DNA of 10,080 nucleotides from Candidatus Jordarchaeum madagascarense (lineage in GTDB: Archaea; Asgardarchaeota; Jordiarchaeia; Jordiarchaeales; Jordiarchaeaceae). Position numbers and translations under genes: made by a program. Within the stretch, counting starts at the first letter, position 1; each line of letters starts with the position of its first letter. This document shows, piece after piece, positions 1 to 6,070 of the stretch. The stretch spans positions 1-10,080 of the forward strand of contig DXJA01000097.1 of the NCBI GenBank assembly GCA_019056875.1, in the 5' to 3' direction. A model generated the notes under the pieces. It was not told the origin of the DNA. It searched no databases and saw nothing but the letters and a program-made list of their open reading frames with translations.

Positions 1-1
1 A

Positions 2-97
2 ACAGGGATTTATCAGAAATCAAAACGCACGATTTTAATTCAGACGCCTTATCTAGAGGAAAAAGTTACGGATAATGGTTTACTATGCTATAAATGA
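2..97 (+). CDS. possible 3' end of a gene entering from the left (partial, unknown)
   Basis: Frame 2 is open from the window edge to a TGA at 95-97 and reads 31 residues with normal-looking composition (starts TGIYQKSK, ends NGLLCYK). A T6 run at 110-115, 12 bases past the stop, fits an archaeal U-run terminator and supports a gene ending here. No family can be recognised from so short a tail. Frame 1 is also open, for 24 codons (stop at 73-75), so the frame choice rests only on length and the terminator. Uncertain. Confidence 0.35.
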   Translation, partial: TGIYQKSKRTILIQTPYLEEKVTDNGLLCYK

Positions 98-316
98 CTA
101 ATGTGACTATTTTTTCAAATATTCAATCTTTCATTAATTATACAAAATGCAAAAATTCATGGGGGTTAAATAGCATTTTCACGAAAATCATTCGAAACCA
201 TTTCTTGTTATAGTAATCAGTTGAAATCAATAATATCAGTGATTAAGTAGCCTCCACAGTAACCTGTCAATAGCCTCTCATTTAGCTATATGGAAACTAT
301 TTCAACTGGCAATAGA
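98..316. other. intergenic, no gene seen
   Basis: AT-rich DNA between the possible left-edge gene tail and the promoter of the gene at 391. After the T6 run at 110-115 I see no open frame of note, no RNA gene and no strong inverted repeat. Confidence 0.6.
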
Positions 317-325
317 TTTATATAT
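317..325 (+). promoter_or_regulatory. TATA box for the Cys-rich gene at 391
   Basis: TTTATATAT is a good archaeal TATA element. It predicts a transcript start near 347 and a leader of about 44 nt, which holds the GGGAG ribosome binding site at 378-382, eight bases before the ATG at 391. Confidence 0.55.
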
Positions 326-390
326 TTGGTAAATGAAATCGAGAGATAATTGGGAGAAGTTCAAATAATAGAATACTGGGAGAAAGTTAC

Positions 391-849
391 ATGTATCAAG
401 TGCAGGAAGAACAAAATTTAGAAGTTTTAGGAGAGAATATTGCAAAAAGAGTAGAAAGACCTTGTAGAAGATGTGAAAATCTTATAGGAGTATCGATACT
501 GTATGATGTCAACGCTTGCGGCAGAGTTCCATTAAACTATCATTACTCCTGTAAGGAGGGGTTAATATTATCCGCTACAACAAATAAAAATGGCGGATGC
601 CCCAACCAATCATTTAAACCCAGAGAGAAGGGAGAAGTGGAATTAACTCCTGAATCTTTGAGTAAAAATGGCTTCCGAAAATTGAGTTTCGAAAACGATT
701 TTGCAAAGAAACTAAATCCAAATCACCCTCAAGCTAAACGTTATGGCGAGATTGTTGTACACCCCGGTGAAGACTTGCTTAGATTTATGTATCAAATCTA
801 TGATTGTTGGGTAAAGAAAAAAGACGAAGACAATGCAAATAAAACGTAG
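391..849 (+). CDS. Cys-rich protein of unknown function (possible metal-binding domain)
   Basis: This 152-residue soluble protein is of no family I recognise. It has a CxxC pair (C25, C28), then C43, a YHYSC segment (H51, C54), C70 and a late C139. The CRRC...C...HxxC pattern between residues 25 and 70 could hold zinc or another metal; this is inference from spacing only. The C-terminal half is charged, with an amphipathic end (residues 125-147) and a lysine- and aspartate-rich tail. It has no signal peptide or membrane segment. The ATG is preceded by GGGAG at a spacing of 8 and a TATA box at 317-325, so the start is well supported. It appears to be a single-gene unit with no close partner on its strand. 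The gene is confident; the function is unknown. Confidence 0.75.
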   Translation: MYQVQEEQNLEVLGENIAKRVERPCRRCENLIGVSILYDVNACGRVPLNYHYSCKEGLILSATTNKNGGCPNQSFKPREKGEVELTPESLSKNGFRKLSFENDFAKKLNPNHPQAKRYGEIVVHPGEDLLRFMYQIYDCWVKKKDEDNANKT

Positions 850-1225
850 CAATTATATTCGAGCCAAGTTACTTAAGGACTCAGGGTGATAGTTTTAGTA
901 AATACGGCCTACTAATTGACACCCTGAAATATGGATTGCTAGGTGATATGGGATTAGGGGTTAGCCGTAGTCTTATTAATGGTTTTGAACTTTTTTAGGA
1001 TTAATTATTGGTTAGAGGAATCTTCGGTGACGTTCATTTTTTTAATGTGTTATTTTTTCTCGGGCTTTGCTTTTATTGGAAATGTTATACTGTTAAAACT
1101 GGTTTTTTTAAAAAAATGTTTGTTCATCAAGTTTAAATGCCTTCAATCATTATGGTTTTACAATAATACTGGATAAAAATTGTCTCGTGTACTTCTTCGA
1201 AGTAAAGGTTAAGGAACTGAGTTTT
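850..1225. other. long gap without a convincing gene; contains an 8-bp inverted repeat
   Basis: About 375 bp between the Cys-rich gene and the amidohydrolase. TCAGGGTG (881-888) pairs perfectly with CACCCTGA (920-927) across a 31-nt loop, and TACGGC (903-908) pairs with GCCGTA (964-969). These pairings are interleaved, so they are either alternative or pseudoknotted, and a structured RNA or 3' UTR is possible but unproven. A hydrophobic 65-codon open frame at 979-1176 lacks a nearby ribosome binding site and is not accepted as a gene. Weak TATA-like stretches (GTTTAAATG near 1131, GGATAAAAA near 1171) could serve the amidohydrolase. Confidence 0.5.
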
Positions 1226-2176
1226 ATGCTAGTTATAGAAGGCCGAGAGATTGAGGTTATTGATATTCATGTACATCCGCCGGATACACTTATGGATCCT
1301 GTTCCTCCCGGTTTTAACTCTGTGGAGGAAGAACTCCTTGGTAGAATGGACGAGGCAGGAGTTGATAAGGTAGCTCTTCTCGCTTTTGATATTGATAAGA
1401 ACGAGGTTGTAAAAAATCAGGATTTATTCTACAAACCAGTAAGATATGTCACACACTTGGGGGGAGGGACATTTGGAAGCATTCTTATTGAGGTAATAGC
1501 GTGGTTTGACAGAGTTTTCAGATCTGAAGAGGACATATACAAGTATGTTCAAAGGGATCCCAATAGAATAATTGGCTTCGGCTCAATTAATCCCAGAAGA
1601 CCGGAGGAGGAGATTAAAGAAAAGCTGCGGAAGATAAAGAAGTACGGTTTTAAAGGAATTAAAATGATACCCACCTTCCAGTTCTGCAATCCTACAGATG
1701 AAACTTTAAAACCGGTTTATGAATACGCCCAGAAGGAGAAACTAGTAATCTTGACTCATACTGGATGTGACCCCGGATTATGGGAGTATCCCGATTTTTG
1801 TGAGGACGCAAGACCTATCCATTTGGCTAAGGTTGCTGAGGAGTACCCCCATCTAAACATAGTTGGAGCCCACCTGGGAAGCTATAGTGCCGAGAAACCG
1901 GGAATATGGTTTGAAGAGATGATGCAGGTGGTTGAAAGCCATGATAATATTTATACCGATATATCCGCCGTTGACACAATGCTGGTAGAAAGGGCAGTAG
2001 AGAGATTAGGGTCTGACAAAATCTTGTACGGGAGCGACTATCCCGTGGTTCTAACCTACTGTGACAGAAAAACTGGCATGTTGACACACCTGAACAACGT
2101 TTTAAAAATGGACATAAGCTTGAATGATAAAGAAAAGATTCTGGGAAAAAACGCGAAAAAGATATTAAACCTTTAA
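1226..2176 (+). CDS. metal-dependent amidohydrolase (amidohydrolase-2 family, PF04909 type)
   Basis: This TIM-barrel hydrolase or decarboxylase has the full set of metal-site marks of the ACMSD-like amidohydrolase-2 family. They are HVH after strand 1 (H15, H17), H178 in THTG, H216 in GAHLG and D271 in GSDYP. Family members hydrolyse or decarboxylate cyclic or aromatic acids using zinc or a similar ion; the substrate here cannot be told. The usual carboxylated lysine of other amidohydrolases is not expected in this group. Residues about 60-105 form an extra Tyr/Phe-rich loop with a GGGTFGS stretch that may cap the active site. I start at ATG 1226 (316 aa) because AAGGA at 1211-1215 sits just before it and the domain begins at once. 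A GTG at 1187 would add 13 residues without a good ribosome site. It probably acts in the cytosol and is not clearly in an operon. Confidence 0.88.
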   Translation: MLVIEGREIEVIDIHVHPPDTLMDPVPPGFNSVEEELLGRMDEAGVDKVALLAFDIDKNEVVKNQDLFYKPVRYVTHLGGGTFGSILIEVIAWFDRVFRSEEDIYKYVQRDPNRIIGFGSINPRRPEEEIKEKLRKIKKYGFKGIKMIPTFQFCNPTDETLKPVYEYAQKEKLVILTHTGCDPGLWEYPDFCEDARPIHLAKVAEEYPHLNIVGAHLGSYSAEKPGIWFEEMMQVVESHDNIYTDISAVDTMLVERAVERLGSDKILYGSDYPVVLTYCDRKTGMLTHLNNVLKMDISLNDKEKILGKNAKKILNL

Positions 2177-2186
2177 ATAGAATTCG

Positions 2187-2196
2187 TTCTTTTTTC
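2187..2196 (+). terminator. T-run terminator after the amidohydrolase
   Basis: TTCTTTTTTC lies 11 bases after the TAA at 2174-2176 and just before the TATA box of the next gene. This fits archaeal U-run termination and separates the two genes. Confidence 0.35.
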
Positions 2197-2199
2197 AGA

Positions 2200-2208
2200 A
2201 TTTTAAAG
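2200..2208 (+). promoter_or_regulatory. TATA box for the GH16-like gene
   Basis: ATTTTAAAG is centred about 38 bases before ATG 2242, which predicts a start near 2232 and a leader of only about 10 nt. This agrees with the absence of a good Shine-Dalgarno site there. Confidence 0.4.
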
Positions 2209-2241
2209 ACGCGTGTTTATTATCTATGGAAGTTTGTGTAG

Positions 2242-2973
2242 ATGAATAAGCGTTTAGTATCCTCTGTTGCTATTATCGCTATTGTTGCCACTGCCTCGGT
2301 GGCTGGATTCACGTTCTACGTTTATACAAGACCACCAATTATTCCATGGTTAGGGTTGAGGTGGTCTAATGGTATTACCCCAATTCTATTTGAGGATTTT
2401 GAAATAATGAATACTTCGAGATGGTATTGGAGAACGGATGAAAATGGGCAAAACTCATGCAATAATAGTATTGCAGAATTCATAATCCCAAACAGTAGTA
2501 GTGAAATCTATTCCAATGCTGAGATTTATGATTCTGATGACCGCCTTCCCTACCTCTACGTTACTGCAATGTTCAATGTTTGCTCAGTAAACCCGACAAA
2601 TGGTTCAAGGGGTTGGGGGCTATGGAATGGAAGATTTGGAAGCGAAATGAACCTAGTCTGGTTCATGTATATGAACTGCTCAACCAGCCACGAGGGACTT
2701 TGGGCCTATGTTGTCAGAAATGGAGTTAACTGGTCGAGTCAAGTTACAGATGTTAATCTTTCCCAATGGCACAATTACACTATTGTGTGGCAGAGTAACA
2801 ATGTTGATTTCCTAGTTGATGGCGAGGTCAAAGCTGAGTTTGACGGACCCACACCAACAACCAGCATGAGGATCGACGTATGGGTTGACAACAGGACCTG
2901 GGATGATCCAATAACCGAGCATCCAATAAACGAGGAAACAAAACTGCTGGTGGATTGGATTATAGTATACTAA
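2242..2973 (+). CDS. membrane-anchored extracellular ConA-like / GH16-fold protein, non-catalytic
   Basis: This 243-residue protein has one N-terminal hydrophobic segment (about residues 6-28) after MNKR, so it is a signal anchor or uncleaved signal peptide with the rest outside. The outer part reads as one concanavalin A-like beta-sandwich. LFEDFEIMNTSRW at 49-61 resembles the first strand of such domains, VDFLVDGE (188-195) is the typical GH16/laminarinase strand and turn, and the last residues VDWIIVY match the closing strand of GH16 domains. The catalytic ExDxxE signature of GH16 is not present in the matching central part (about 134-147), so sugar binding rather than cleavage is inferred. 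Nine N-x-S/T sequons (N57, N74, N84, N120, N145, N163, N172, N178, N217) suit an N-glycosylated archaeal surface protein. A TATA box lies just upstream. Confidence 0.75.
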   Translation: MNKRLVSSVAIIAIVATASVAGFTFYVYTRPPIIPWLGLRWSNGITPILFEDFEIMNTSRWYWRTDENGQNSCNNSIAEFIIPNSSSEIYSNAEIYDSDDRLPYLYVTAMFNVCSVNPTNGSRGWGLWNGRFGSEMNLVWFMYMNCSTSHEGLWAYVVRNGVNWSSQVTDVNLSQWHNYTIVWQSNNVDFLVDGEVKAEFDGPTPTTSMRIDVWVDNRTWDDPITEHPINEETKLLVDWIIVY

Positions 2974-2995
2974 ATTGAAAAAACAGTTTTATTTC
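2974..2995. terminator. shared terminator zone between convergent genes
   Basis: Fifteen bases separate the two stop codons. GTTTTATTTC gives the plus transcript a T-rich end, and A6 at 2978-2983 gives the minus transcript a T6 run just past its TAA, so both genes could end here. Confidence 0.35.
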
Positions 2996-3441
2996 TTAAG
3001 GATTTTTGAGCTGGCAGACTTGATTCTTCCCAGTAAACCCTGTGTTTCGGTTAACAAACCACTCTCATCAATAAAGCTTTCGATTTTTGGAATTATTTTT
3101 AGTCTATCCTTATCACTATTTGGGGCAGATTTGGAATAAACTGTCAGTATAAAGTTTGAGAGGCTATTGAGATCCTTTTGATATTTTCCCACTTTATCGT
3201 CATGATCCACCTGAAAAGCTATGAAAAAATTTGGTTCCGATTTTAACAAAAACTTCGCCTTCTCCATAGAAACGACTTGTAAACCCCCACCGCCCACATC
3301 CCTTGATAAATTATTTAGCGCGGCTAAAAGACCACTCACAGCAATCGTATCAAATCGGCCTAAGGGGCACATATCGTGTCCAACACAGCGTACGTATACA
3401 GGAAAGCCACTAACATCAACAACATAAATGTGCTTGATCAT
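2989..3441 (-). CDS. small longin/roadblock-like domain protein
   Basis: This 150-residue cytosolic protein opens with IKHIYVVDVSGFPVYVRCV, the first strand and turn of longin or roadblock/LC7 folds. It continues with a helix rich in small residues (VSGLLAALNNLSRDVG, 35-50), then strands LQVVSME (54-60), KAKFLLKSE and NFFIAFQVDH (71-80), and a long helix from about 86 to 103. This order (strand-strand-helix-strands-helix) is that of the small archaeal longin/roadblock proteins thought to pair with small GTPases in TACK and Asgard archaea. That assignment is by pattern only, and no GTPase lies in this window. Residues 104-150 form a charged, helical tail. Start: ATG 3441 with GGGTGA at spacing 6. 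A TATA-like TTTAAATA at 3469-3477 would give a very short leader. Confidence 0.65.
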   Translation of the reverse strand: MIKHIYVVDVSGFPVYVRCVGHDMCPLGRFDTIAVSGLLAALNNLSRDVGGGGLQVVSMEKAKFLLKSEPNFFIAFQVDHDDKVGKYQKDLNSLSNFILTVYSKSAPNSDKDRLKIIPKIESFIDESGLLTETQGLLGRIKSASSKILKK

Positions 3442-3468
3442 GATAATTCACCCTTTTAACACAGAACT

Positions 3469-3477
3469 ATTTAAAGA
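3469..3477 (-). promoter_or_regulatory. TATA box for the longin-like gene
   Basis: Read on the minus strand it is CTTTAAATA, about 32 bases before ATG 3441. The predicted start (near 3446) leaves almost no leader although a Shine-Dalgarno match (3448-3453) exists, so the true start of transcription may lie slightly upstream. Confidence 0.35.
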
Positions 3478-3635
3478 CAGCCCATTAAATTTATGCTCAC
3501 CCAATTATTTCTTTCAGATGATAACTTCCTCAATAATAACATTTAATTTCATAATTTATATTTCTCTCCATCCATAATCGACCAGAACACGGTAAAAATT
3601 GAGATTCTCTAGAGTTCGTTTTGAGATTTTTTCTT

Positions 3636-3655
3636 TATAAAATAAAAAAATTGGA
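3636..3655 (-). terminator. possible T-run terminator after rubrerythrin
   Basis: On the minus strand this reads AATTTTTTTATTTTATAAAG, a T7 run followed by more T, about 70 bases past the rubrerythrin stop. The rest of 3478-3725 is AT-rich with no gene seen. Confidence 0.3.
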
Positions 3656-3725
3656 GACTTTTGGATCAATCTAGATGTTATTTAGGATATATCCCTCATC
3701 AGTCAGGTCTTACAAATCAGAGGCT

Positions 3726-4274
3726 TTACTCAAAAGTTCTGAATTTGGTTTTAGGAGCATTGCAAATCGGGCATTTGTCAGGAGCATCACCTTCAACTGT
3801 GTGACCGCACACTGTGCATATCTGCATTGGGCCTAGCTCAATGTCTTTACCCTGATCCACAACTTGTTTGGCCTTTTGATACATTTTAGCATGAATCTTT
3901 TCGGCCTCCCACGCATATCTGAAACTAGTTTCAGCTCCTTTCTCTCCTTGAAATTTGGCCACTTCCAAATAGGTGGGATACATCTCGTTAATTTCGAATG
4001 TTTCCCCGTCGATGCCTGCTTGAAGGTCCTCGGAGGTATTCCTAGAGCCGAAAACCGCTTCCGAGACCGTTAGAGCATCGCCTTTACTTATTATATTCCG
4101 ATAATGGTTGGTTGCATGAACCTGCTCCGCAAAGGCTATCGCCGTGAATAGCCGCGCTACTTTCGGAAAGCCATTCGCCTTTGCCCTTTCAGCATATATC
4201 ATGTATCTCATATGTGCCTGACTTTCACCCGCATATGCACTGCGAAGATTCCCTTCAGTCATCGCCCTAACCAT
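3726..4274 (-). CDS. rubrerythrin
   Basis: Rubrerythrin reduces hydrogen peroxide to water in the cytosol of anaerobes, taking electrons from NAD(P)H through rubredoxin-type carriers. This 182-residue protein has both family domains. The ferritin-like four-helix diiron domain has ligands E17 in AGESQ, E50 and H53 in AEQVH, E94 and E97 in EINEMYP, and E125 and H128 in EAEKIH. The C-terminal rubredoxin-like domain has C153/C156 (CTVC) and C168/C171 (CPIC). Length and order are usual and no key residue is missing. It starts at ATG 4274; purine-rich AAGGAAGGG and a closer GTGA lie before it, with a strong TATA at 4328-4339. It stands alone and implies an anaerobic or microaerobic life with occasional oxygen exposure. 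Confidence 0.95.
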   Translation of the reverse strand: MVRAMTEGNLRSAYAGESQAHMRYMIYAERAKANGFPKVARLFTAIAFAEQVHATNHYRNIISKGDALTVSEAVFGSRNTSEDLQAGIDGETFEINEMYPTYLEVAKFQGEKGAETSFRYAWEAEKIHAKMYQKAKQVVDQGKDIELGPMQICTVCGHTVEGDAPDKCPICNAPKTKFRTFE

Positions 4275-4327
4275 ACTTATTCACATCCCTTCCTTAATTT
4301 TAATAGTCGAAACAAAACCCTCCCATT

Positions 4328-4339
4328 ATTTATATATTT
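4328..4339 (-). promoter_or_regulatory. TATA box for rubrerythrin
   Basis: AAATATATAAAT on the minus strand predicts a start near 4307 and a leader of about 33 nt. Confidence 0.55.
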
Positions 4340-4402
4340 TCAATCATTTTATAGCATTTTTCATTTTATGGTTTTTTCAGAGTCAATCATCAATTTTTAG
4401 AT

Positions 4403-4413
4403 TTATATAAAAA
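4403..4413 (-). promoter_or_regulatory. second TATA-like element upstream of rubrerythrin
   Basis: TTTTATATAAA is a strong TATA match about 75 bp further upstream. It could be a second rubrerythrin promoter with a leader of about 100 nt, or serve an unseen short RNA. TATA matches are common in AT-rich DNA, so this is weak. Confidence 0.25.
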
Positions 4414-4423
4414 CGCAGAAGAA

Positions 4424-4473
4424 TAAAAGGGAAACAAAACCCCGCTATAAGTTAGAACTGAGAATTGGGGGGG
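4424..4473 (-). terminator. possible hairpin plus T-run terminator of the TPR gene
   Basis: On the minus strand, just past the TPR stop, a C7 run (4467-4473) can pair with GGGG (4440-4443), followed by TTTTGTTTCCCTTTT. The loop is 23 nt, so the hairpin is not tight, but the T-rich tail fits termination. Confidence 0.35.
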
Positions 4474-4483
4474 ATTTAGTTTT

Positions 4484-5452
4484 TTAATTTTTTGTTAGAT
4501 TGAGGTAGAAATATTTTGGGTGTATTCCATATATTTTAGAATCTGTTCGAAGTTTTTTTATGGTATCCTTTATAATATTTTCGTCGTTGTGTCTATTATT
4601 TTTCTTTGTGATTTCTAAGGCGTCTTCGAGATATTTGATTGATTCCATATAGGCTTTCAGTTCGGCGTATATTTCTCCTATTCTTTTGAGTATTGCTCCT
4701 TCCTGTTCCCCTCTTTTTAGATCTTTGTGAGTTTCTAGTGATTTTGTGTAGTATGTGAGGGCGTCTTCATATTCTTTCATTTCGTAGTGGGCGTCTCCGA
4801 TGCCTTGGAGTGCCGTGGCTTCTCCTTTCCGGTTTTTTGTTTCGCTCATGGTTTTGTATGCTTGCCAATAGTTTATTAGTGCTGCCGAATATTTTTTCAT
4901 TTTCATGTATGTTTTAGCGGCGCGCAATATTCCTTCGCCCTCATCTTCGTGTTTTCCTAGTTCATGGTTTATTCTTGCTGTTTCGTTGTAGTATTTAATA
5001 GCTGAGTAATGATTTTGAAGTCTATCATGGACGGTTGCTATGCCGAGGATTACTATTAGCTCGCTTTCTCGATCCCCTAGTTCACGGGTGAGGGTTAAAG
5101 CCTTTTTGAGGTTTTTTAGAACGGCTTCATAATTGTGTAGTATGAGGTGTATATGGCCTAAACCGATGAGGGTTTCCAACTCTTCCCCAAGATTGCCCGT
5201 CTCGCGCACTATTTCCAGCTTTTCTTTGAGGTCTTCCAACGCGGCTTGATAATCTCCGATTTCGTAGTGCATCTGGCCCATTTCACTTAATATGTTTTGG
5301 ATCAAATCCACGTTATTTACCTGTTTTAAAAGGGGGACCGCTTCGTTTAGTAGGGTAACCGCTTTTCTAACGTCTGAATTATCGTAGGCTTTGAGCCCCT
5401 CCTCCACTAATTTTTGGGCTCTTATTTCCAGTGGGTTGTCTTCTCTTCCCAT
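4484..5452 (-). CDS. tetratricopeptide repeat protein (about seven TPRs of 40 residues)
   Basis: A 322-residue all-helical scaffold protein. TPR units follow each other with a 40-residue period, marked by a small residue and an aromatic near the helix A/B turn: SDV 26, GDY 66, HNY 106, NHY 147, KKY 187, KEY 227, KAY 267. The long 40-residue period is that of LGN/GPSM and NB-ARC-associated TPRs rather than the 34-residue classic. Such superhelices bind peptides or partner proteins; the partner is unknown. The last 30 residues are basic and outside the repeats. It has no signal peptide or membrane segment. I start at ATG 5452 because GAGGAG sits nine bases upstream (5462-5467) and the predicted transcript start is near 5492. 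The GTG at 5494 would lie outside or at the very edge of the transcript. A perfect hairpin (5475-5498) lies at that start point. Confidence 0.88.
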   Translation of the reverse strand: MGREDNPLEIRAQKLVEEGLKAYDNSDVRKAVTLLNEAVPLLKQVNNVDLIQNILSEMGQMHYEIGDYQAALEDLKEKLEIVRETGNLGEELETLIGLGHIHLILHNYEAVLKNLKKALTLTRELGDRESELIVILGIATVHDRLQNHYSAIKYYNETARINHELGKHEDEGEGILRAAKTYMKMKKYSAALINYWQAYKTMSETKNRKGEATALQGIGDAHYEMKEYEDALTYYTKSLETHKDLKRGEQEGAILKRIGEIYAELKAYMESIKYLEDALEITKKNNRHNDENIIKDTIKKLRTDSKIYGIHPKYFYLNLTKN

Positions 5453-5461
5453 ACGAATTAT

Positions 5462-5467
5462 CTCCTC
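5462..5467 (-). promoter_or_regulatory. ribosome binding site that fixes the TPR start
   Basis: GAGGAG on the minus strand, nine bases before ATG 5452, favours this start over GTG 5494. Confidence 0.65.
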
Positions 5468-5474
5468 ATTTCCC

Positions 5475-5498
5475 AAAAGTGGGACTTTTCCCACTTTT
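5475..5498 (-). promoter_or_regulatory. perfect 10-bp inverted repeat in the TPR leader
   Basis: AAAAGTGGGA (5475-5484) and TCCCACTTTT (5489-5498) pair perfectly around a 4-nt loop. It covers the predicted transcript start and leader, between the TATA box and the ribosome binding site, where a repressor operator or a 5' RNA hairpin would act. Confidence 0.6.
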
Positions 5499-5512
5499 TA
5501 ACACTTCCCCAC

Positions 5513-5524
5513 ATATTTATAAAT
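5513..5524 (-). promoter_or_regulatory. TATA box for the TPR gene
   Basis: ATTTATAAATAT on the minus strand predicts a transcript start near 5492, just at the edge of the inverted repeat. Confidence 0.55.
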
Positions 5525-5548
5525 TTTTGCATATTATTAAATACTCTC

Positions 5549-5595
5549 AAAAGGTTCCAATCACCTTTTTAAAAGGAGAAAAATCTTTTTAAAAG
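5549..5595. repeat. cluster of palindromic elements upstream of the TPR promoter
   Basis: AAAAGGT (5549-5555) pairs with ACCTTTT (5563-5569). CTTTTTAAAAG occurs twice, at 5565-5575 and 5585-5595, exactly 20 bp apart (about two helical turns), and each copy is nearly self-complementary. The spacing on one face of the helix suggests a tandem protein-binding site. The zone also gives the minus-strand transcript of the gene at 5624 T-rich stretches for termination, so both roles are possible. Confidence 0.4.
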
Positions 5596-5623
5596 AAATA
5601 GGATAAACGATTTTTTGAGGAGT

Positions 5624-5851
5624 TTATGAAGTGCTCTCCTCTGTCGGGGTTTCGGAGTCTATTTTGTCCAATAGTTTTTTAACCTGCTCGTATTCTAATG
5701 GGCAGTGATTTCTTACTAGGAAATCGTAATGTTTTTTGTATCTCCAGTGAGATTTCCCTTTGGTGAAGGCTGCTGCCCATTCGCAAATGTGTTTGGCTTC
5801 ATTGCTGATTCCTTTAATACGTTTACCGCAAATTCGACAGAAAAAGGGCAA
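5624..5851 (-). CDS. small zinc-finger-like protein, TTG start
   Basis: A 75-residue protein with CRIC (C5, C8) followed by H21 and C23, a CxxC-x12-HxC arrangement that would hold one zinc ion; C50 stands apart. The middle (KGKSHWRYKKHYDFLVRNH) is basic and aromatic, which could suit nucleic-acid contact, and the tail is acidic and serine/threonine-rich. No known family is recognised; binding to DNA, RNA or a protein is open. The start is TTG, with AAGGAG upstream (GGAG to start 12 bases). The nearby ATG at 5861 is out of frame, stops after 12 codons and lies too close to the ribosome site. A perfect 10-bp inverted repeat (5899-5923) lies upstream. Confidence 0.7.
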   Translation of the reverse strand: MPFFCRICGKRIKGISNEAKHICEWAAAFTKGKSHWRYKKHYDFLVRNHCPLEYEQVKKLLDKIDSETPTEESTS

Positions 5852-5898
5852 AGATAAACATCTCTCCTTAAAAATGTGAATTTTTCCAATTCTTAACT

Positions 5899-5923
5899 AT
5901 GAAAATTACTGGTTAATTTTCAT
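5899..5923 (-). promoter_or_regulatory. perfect 10-bp inverted repeat upstream of the zinc-finger gene
   Basis: ATGAAAATTA (5899-5908) pairs perfectly with TAATTTTCAT (5914-5923) around CTGGT. It lies 48-72 bases before the TTG start at 5851, either in a leader (if the TATA at 5961-5970 is used) or as an operator. On the minus strand it also holds a five-codon frame (M-K-I-N-Q-stop). Confidence 0.5.
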
Positions 5924-5960
5924 TTGAACTCAGAATACTGATTGTGAATCTCCAGTCTTT

Positions 5961-5982
5961 TTTTATATTATGCCTAGCTAGG
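5961..5982 (-). promoter_or_regulatory. TATA-like element next to a CTAG palindrome
   Basis: TAATATAAAA (5961-5970, minus strand) is preceded two bases upstream by the perfect palindrome CCTAGCTAGG (5973-5982), in the place of a BRE or operator. It would give the zinc-finger gene a leader of about 87 nt. Confidence 0.35.
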
Positions 5983-5997
5983 TTAAGTACATGGGGT

Positions 5998-6032
5998 AAA
6001 ATTGGTTATTAGTTTTACTGAAGTCCAATTTT
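5998..6032 (-). terminator. possible hairpin terminator after the crotonase gene
   Basis: AAAATTGG (5998-6005) and CCAATTTT (6025-6032) form an 8-bp stem with a 19-nt loop, about 40 bases past the crotonase stop; the 3' arm ends in TTTTA on the minus strand. Confidence 0.3.
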
Positions 6033-6070
6033 CCAAGAATATAATATGCTATTGGTTTTTAAGGTTTGTA

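Noticed and set aside
1..75. Frame-1 open stretch at the left edge
   Set aside because: Shorter than the frame-2 stretch, and the T6 run fits the frame-2 stop better; too short to decide firmly.
979..1176. 65-codon hydrophobic open frame on the plus strand
   Set aside because: No ribosome site within 20 bases of the ATG, T-rich DNA gives hydrophobic residues by chance, and Phe/Leu/Lys bias looks compositional. A small membrane protein cannot be fully excluded.
1827..2087. 86-codon minus-strand frame inside the amidohydrolase
   Set aside because: Antisense shadow of conserved amidohydrolase sequence with low-complexity composition.
5453..5494. GTG start for the TPR protein
   Set aside because: It lies at the predicted transcript start and inside a perfect inverted repeat, while ATG 5452 has GAGGAG nine bases upstream.
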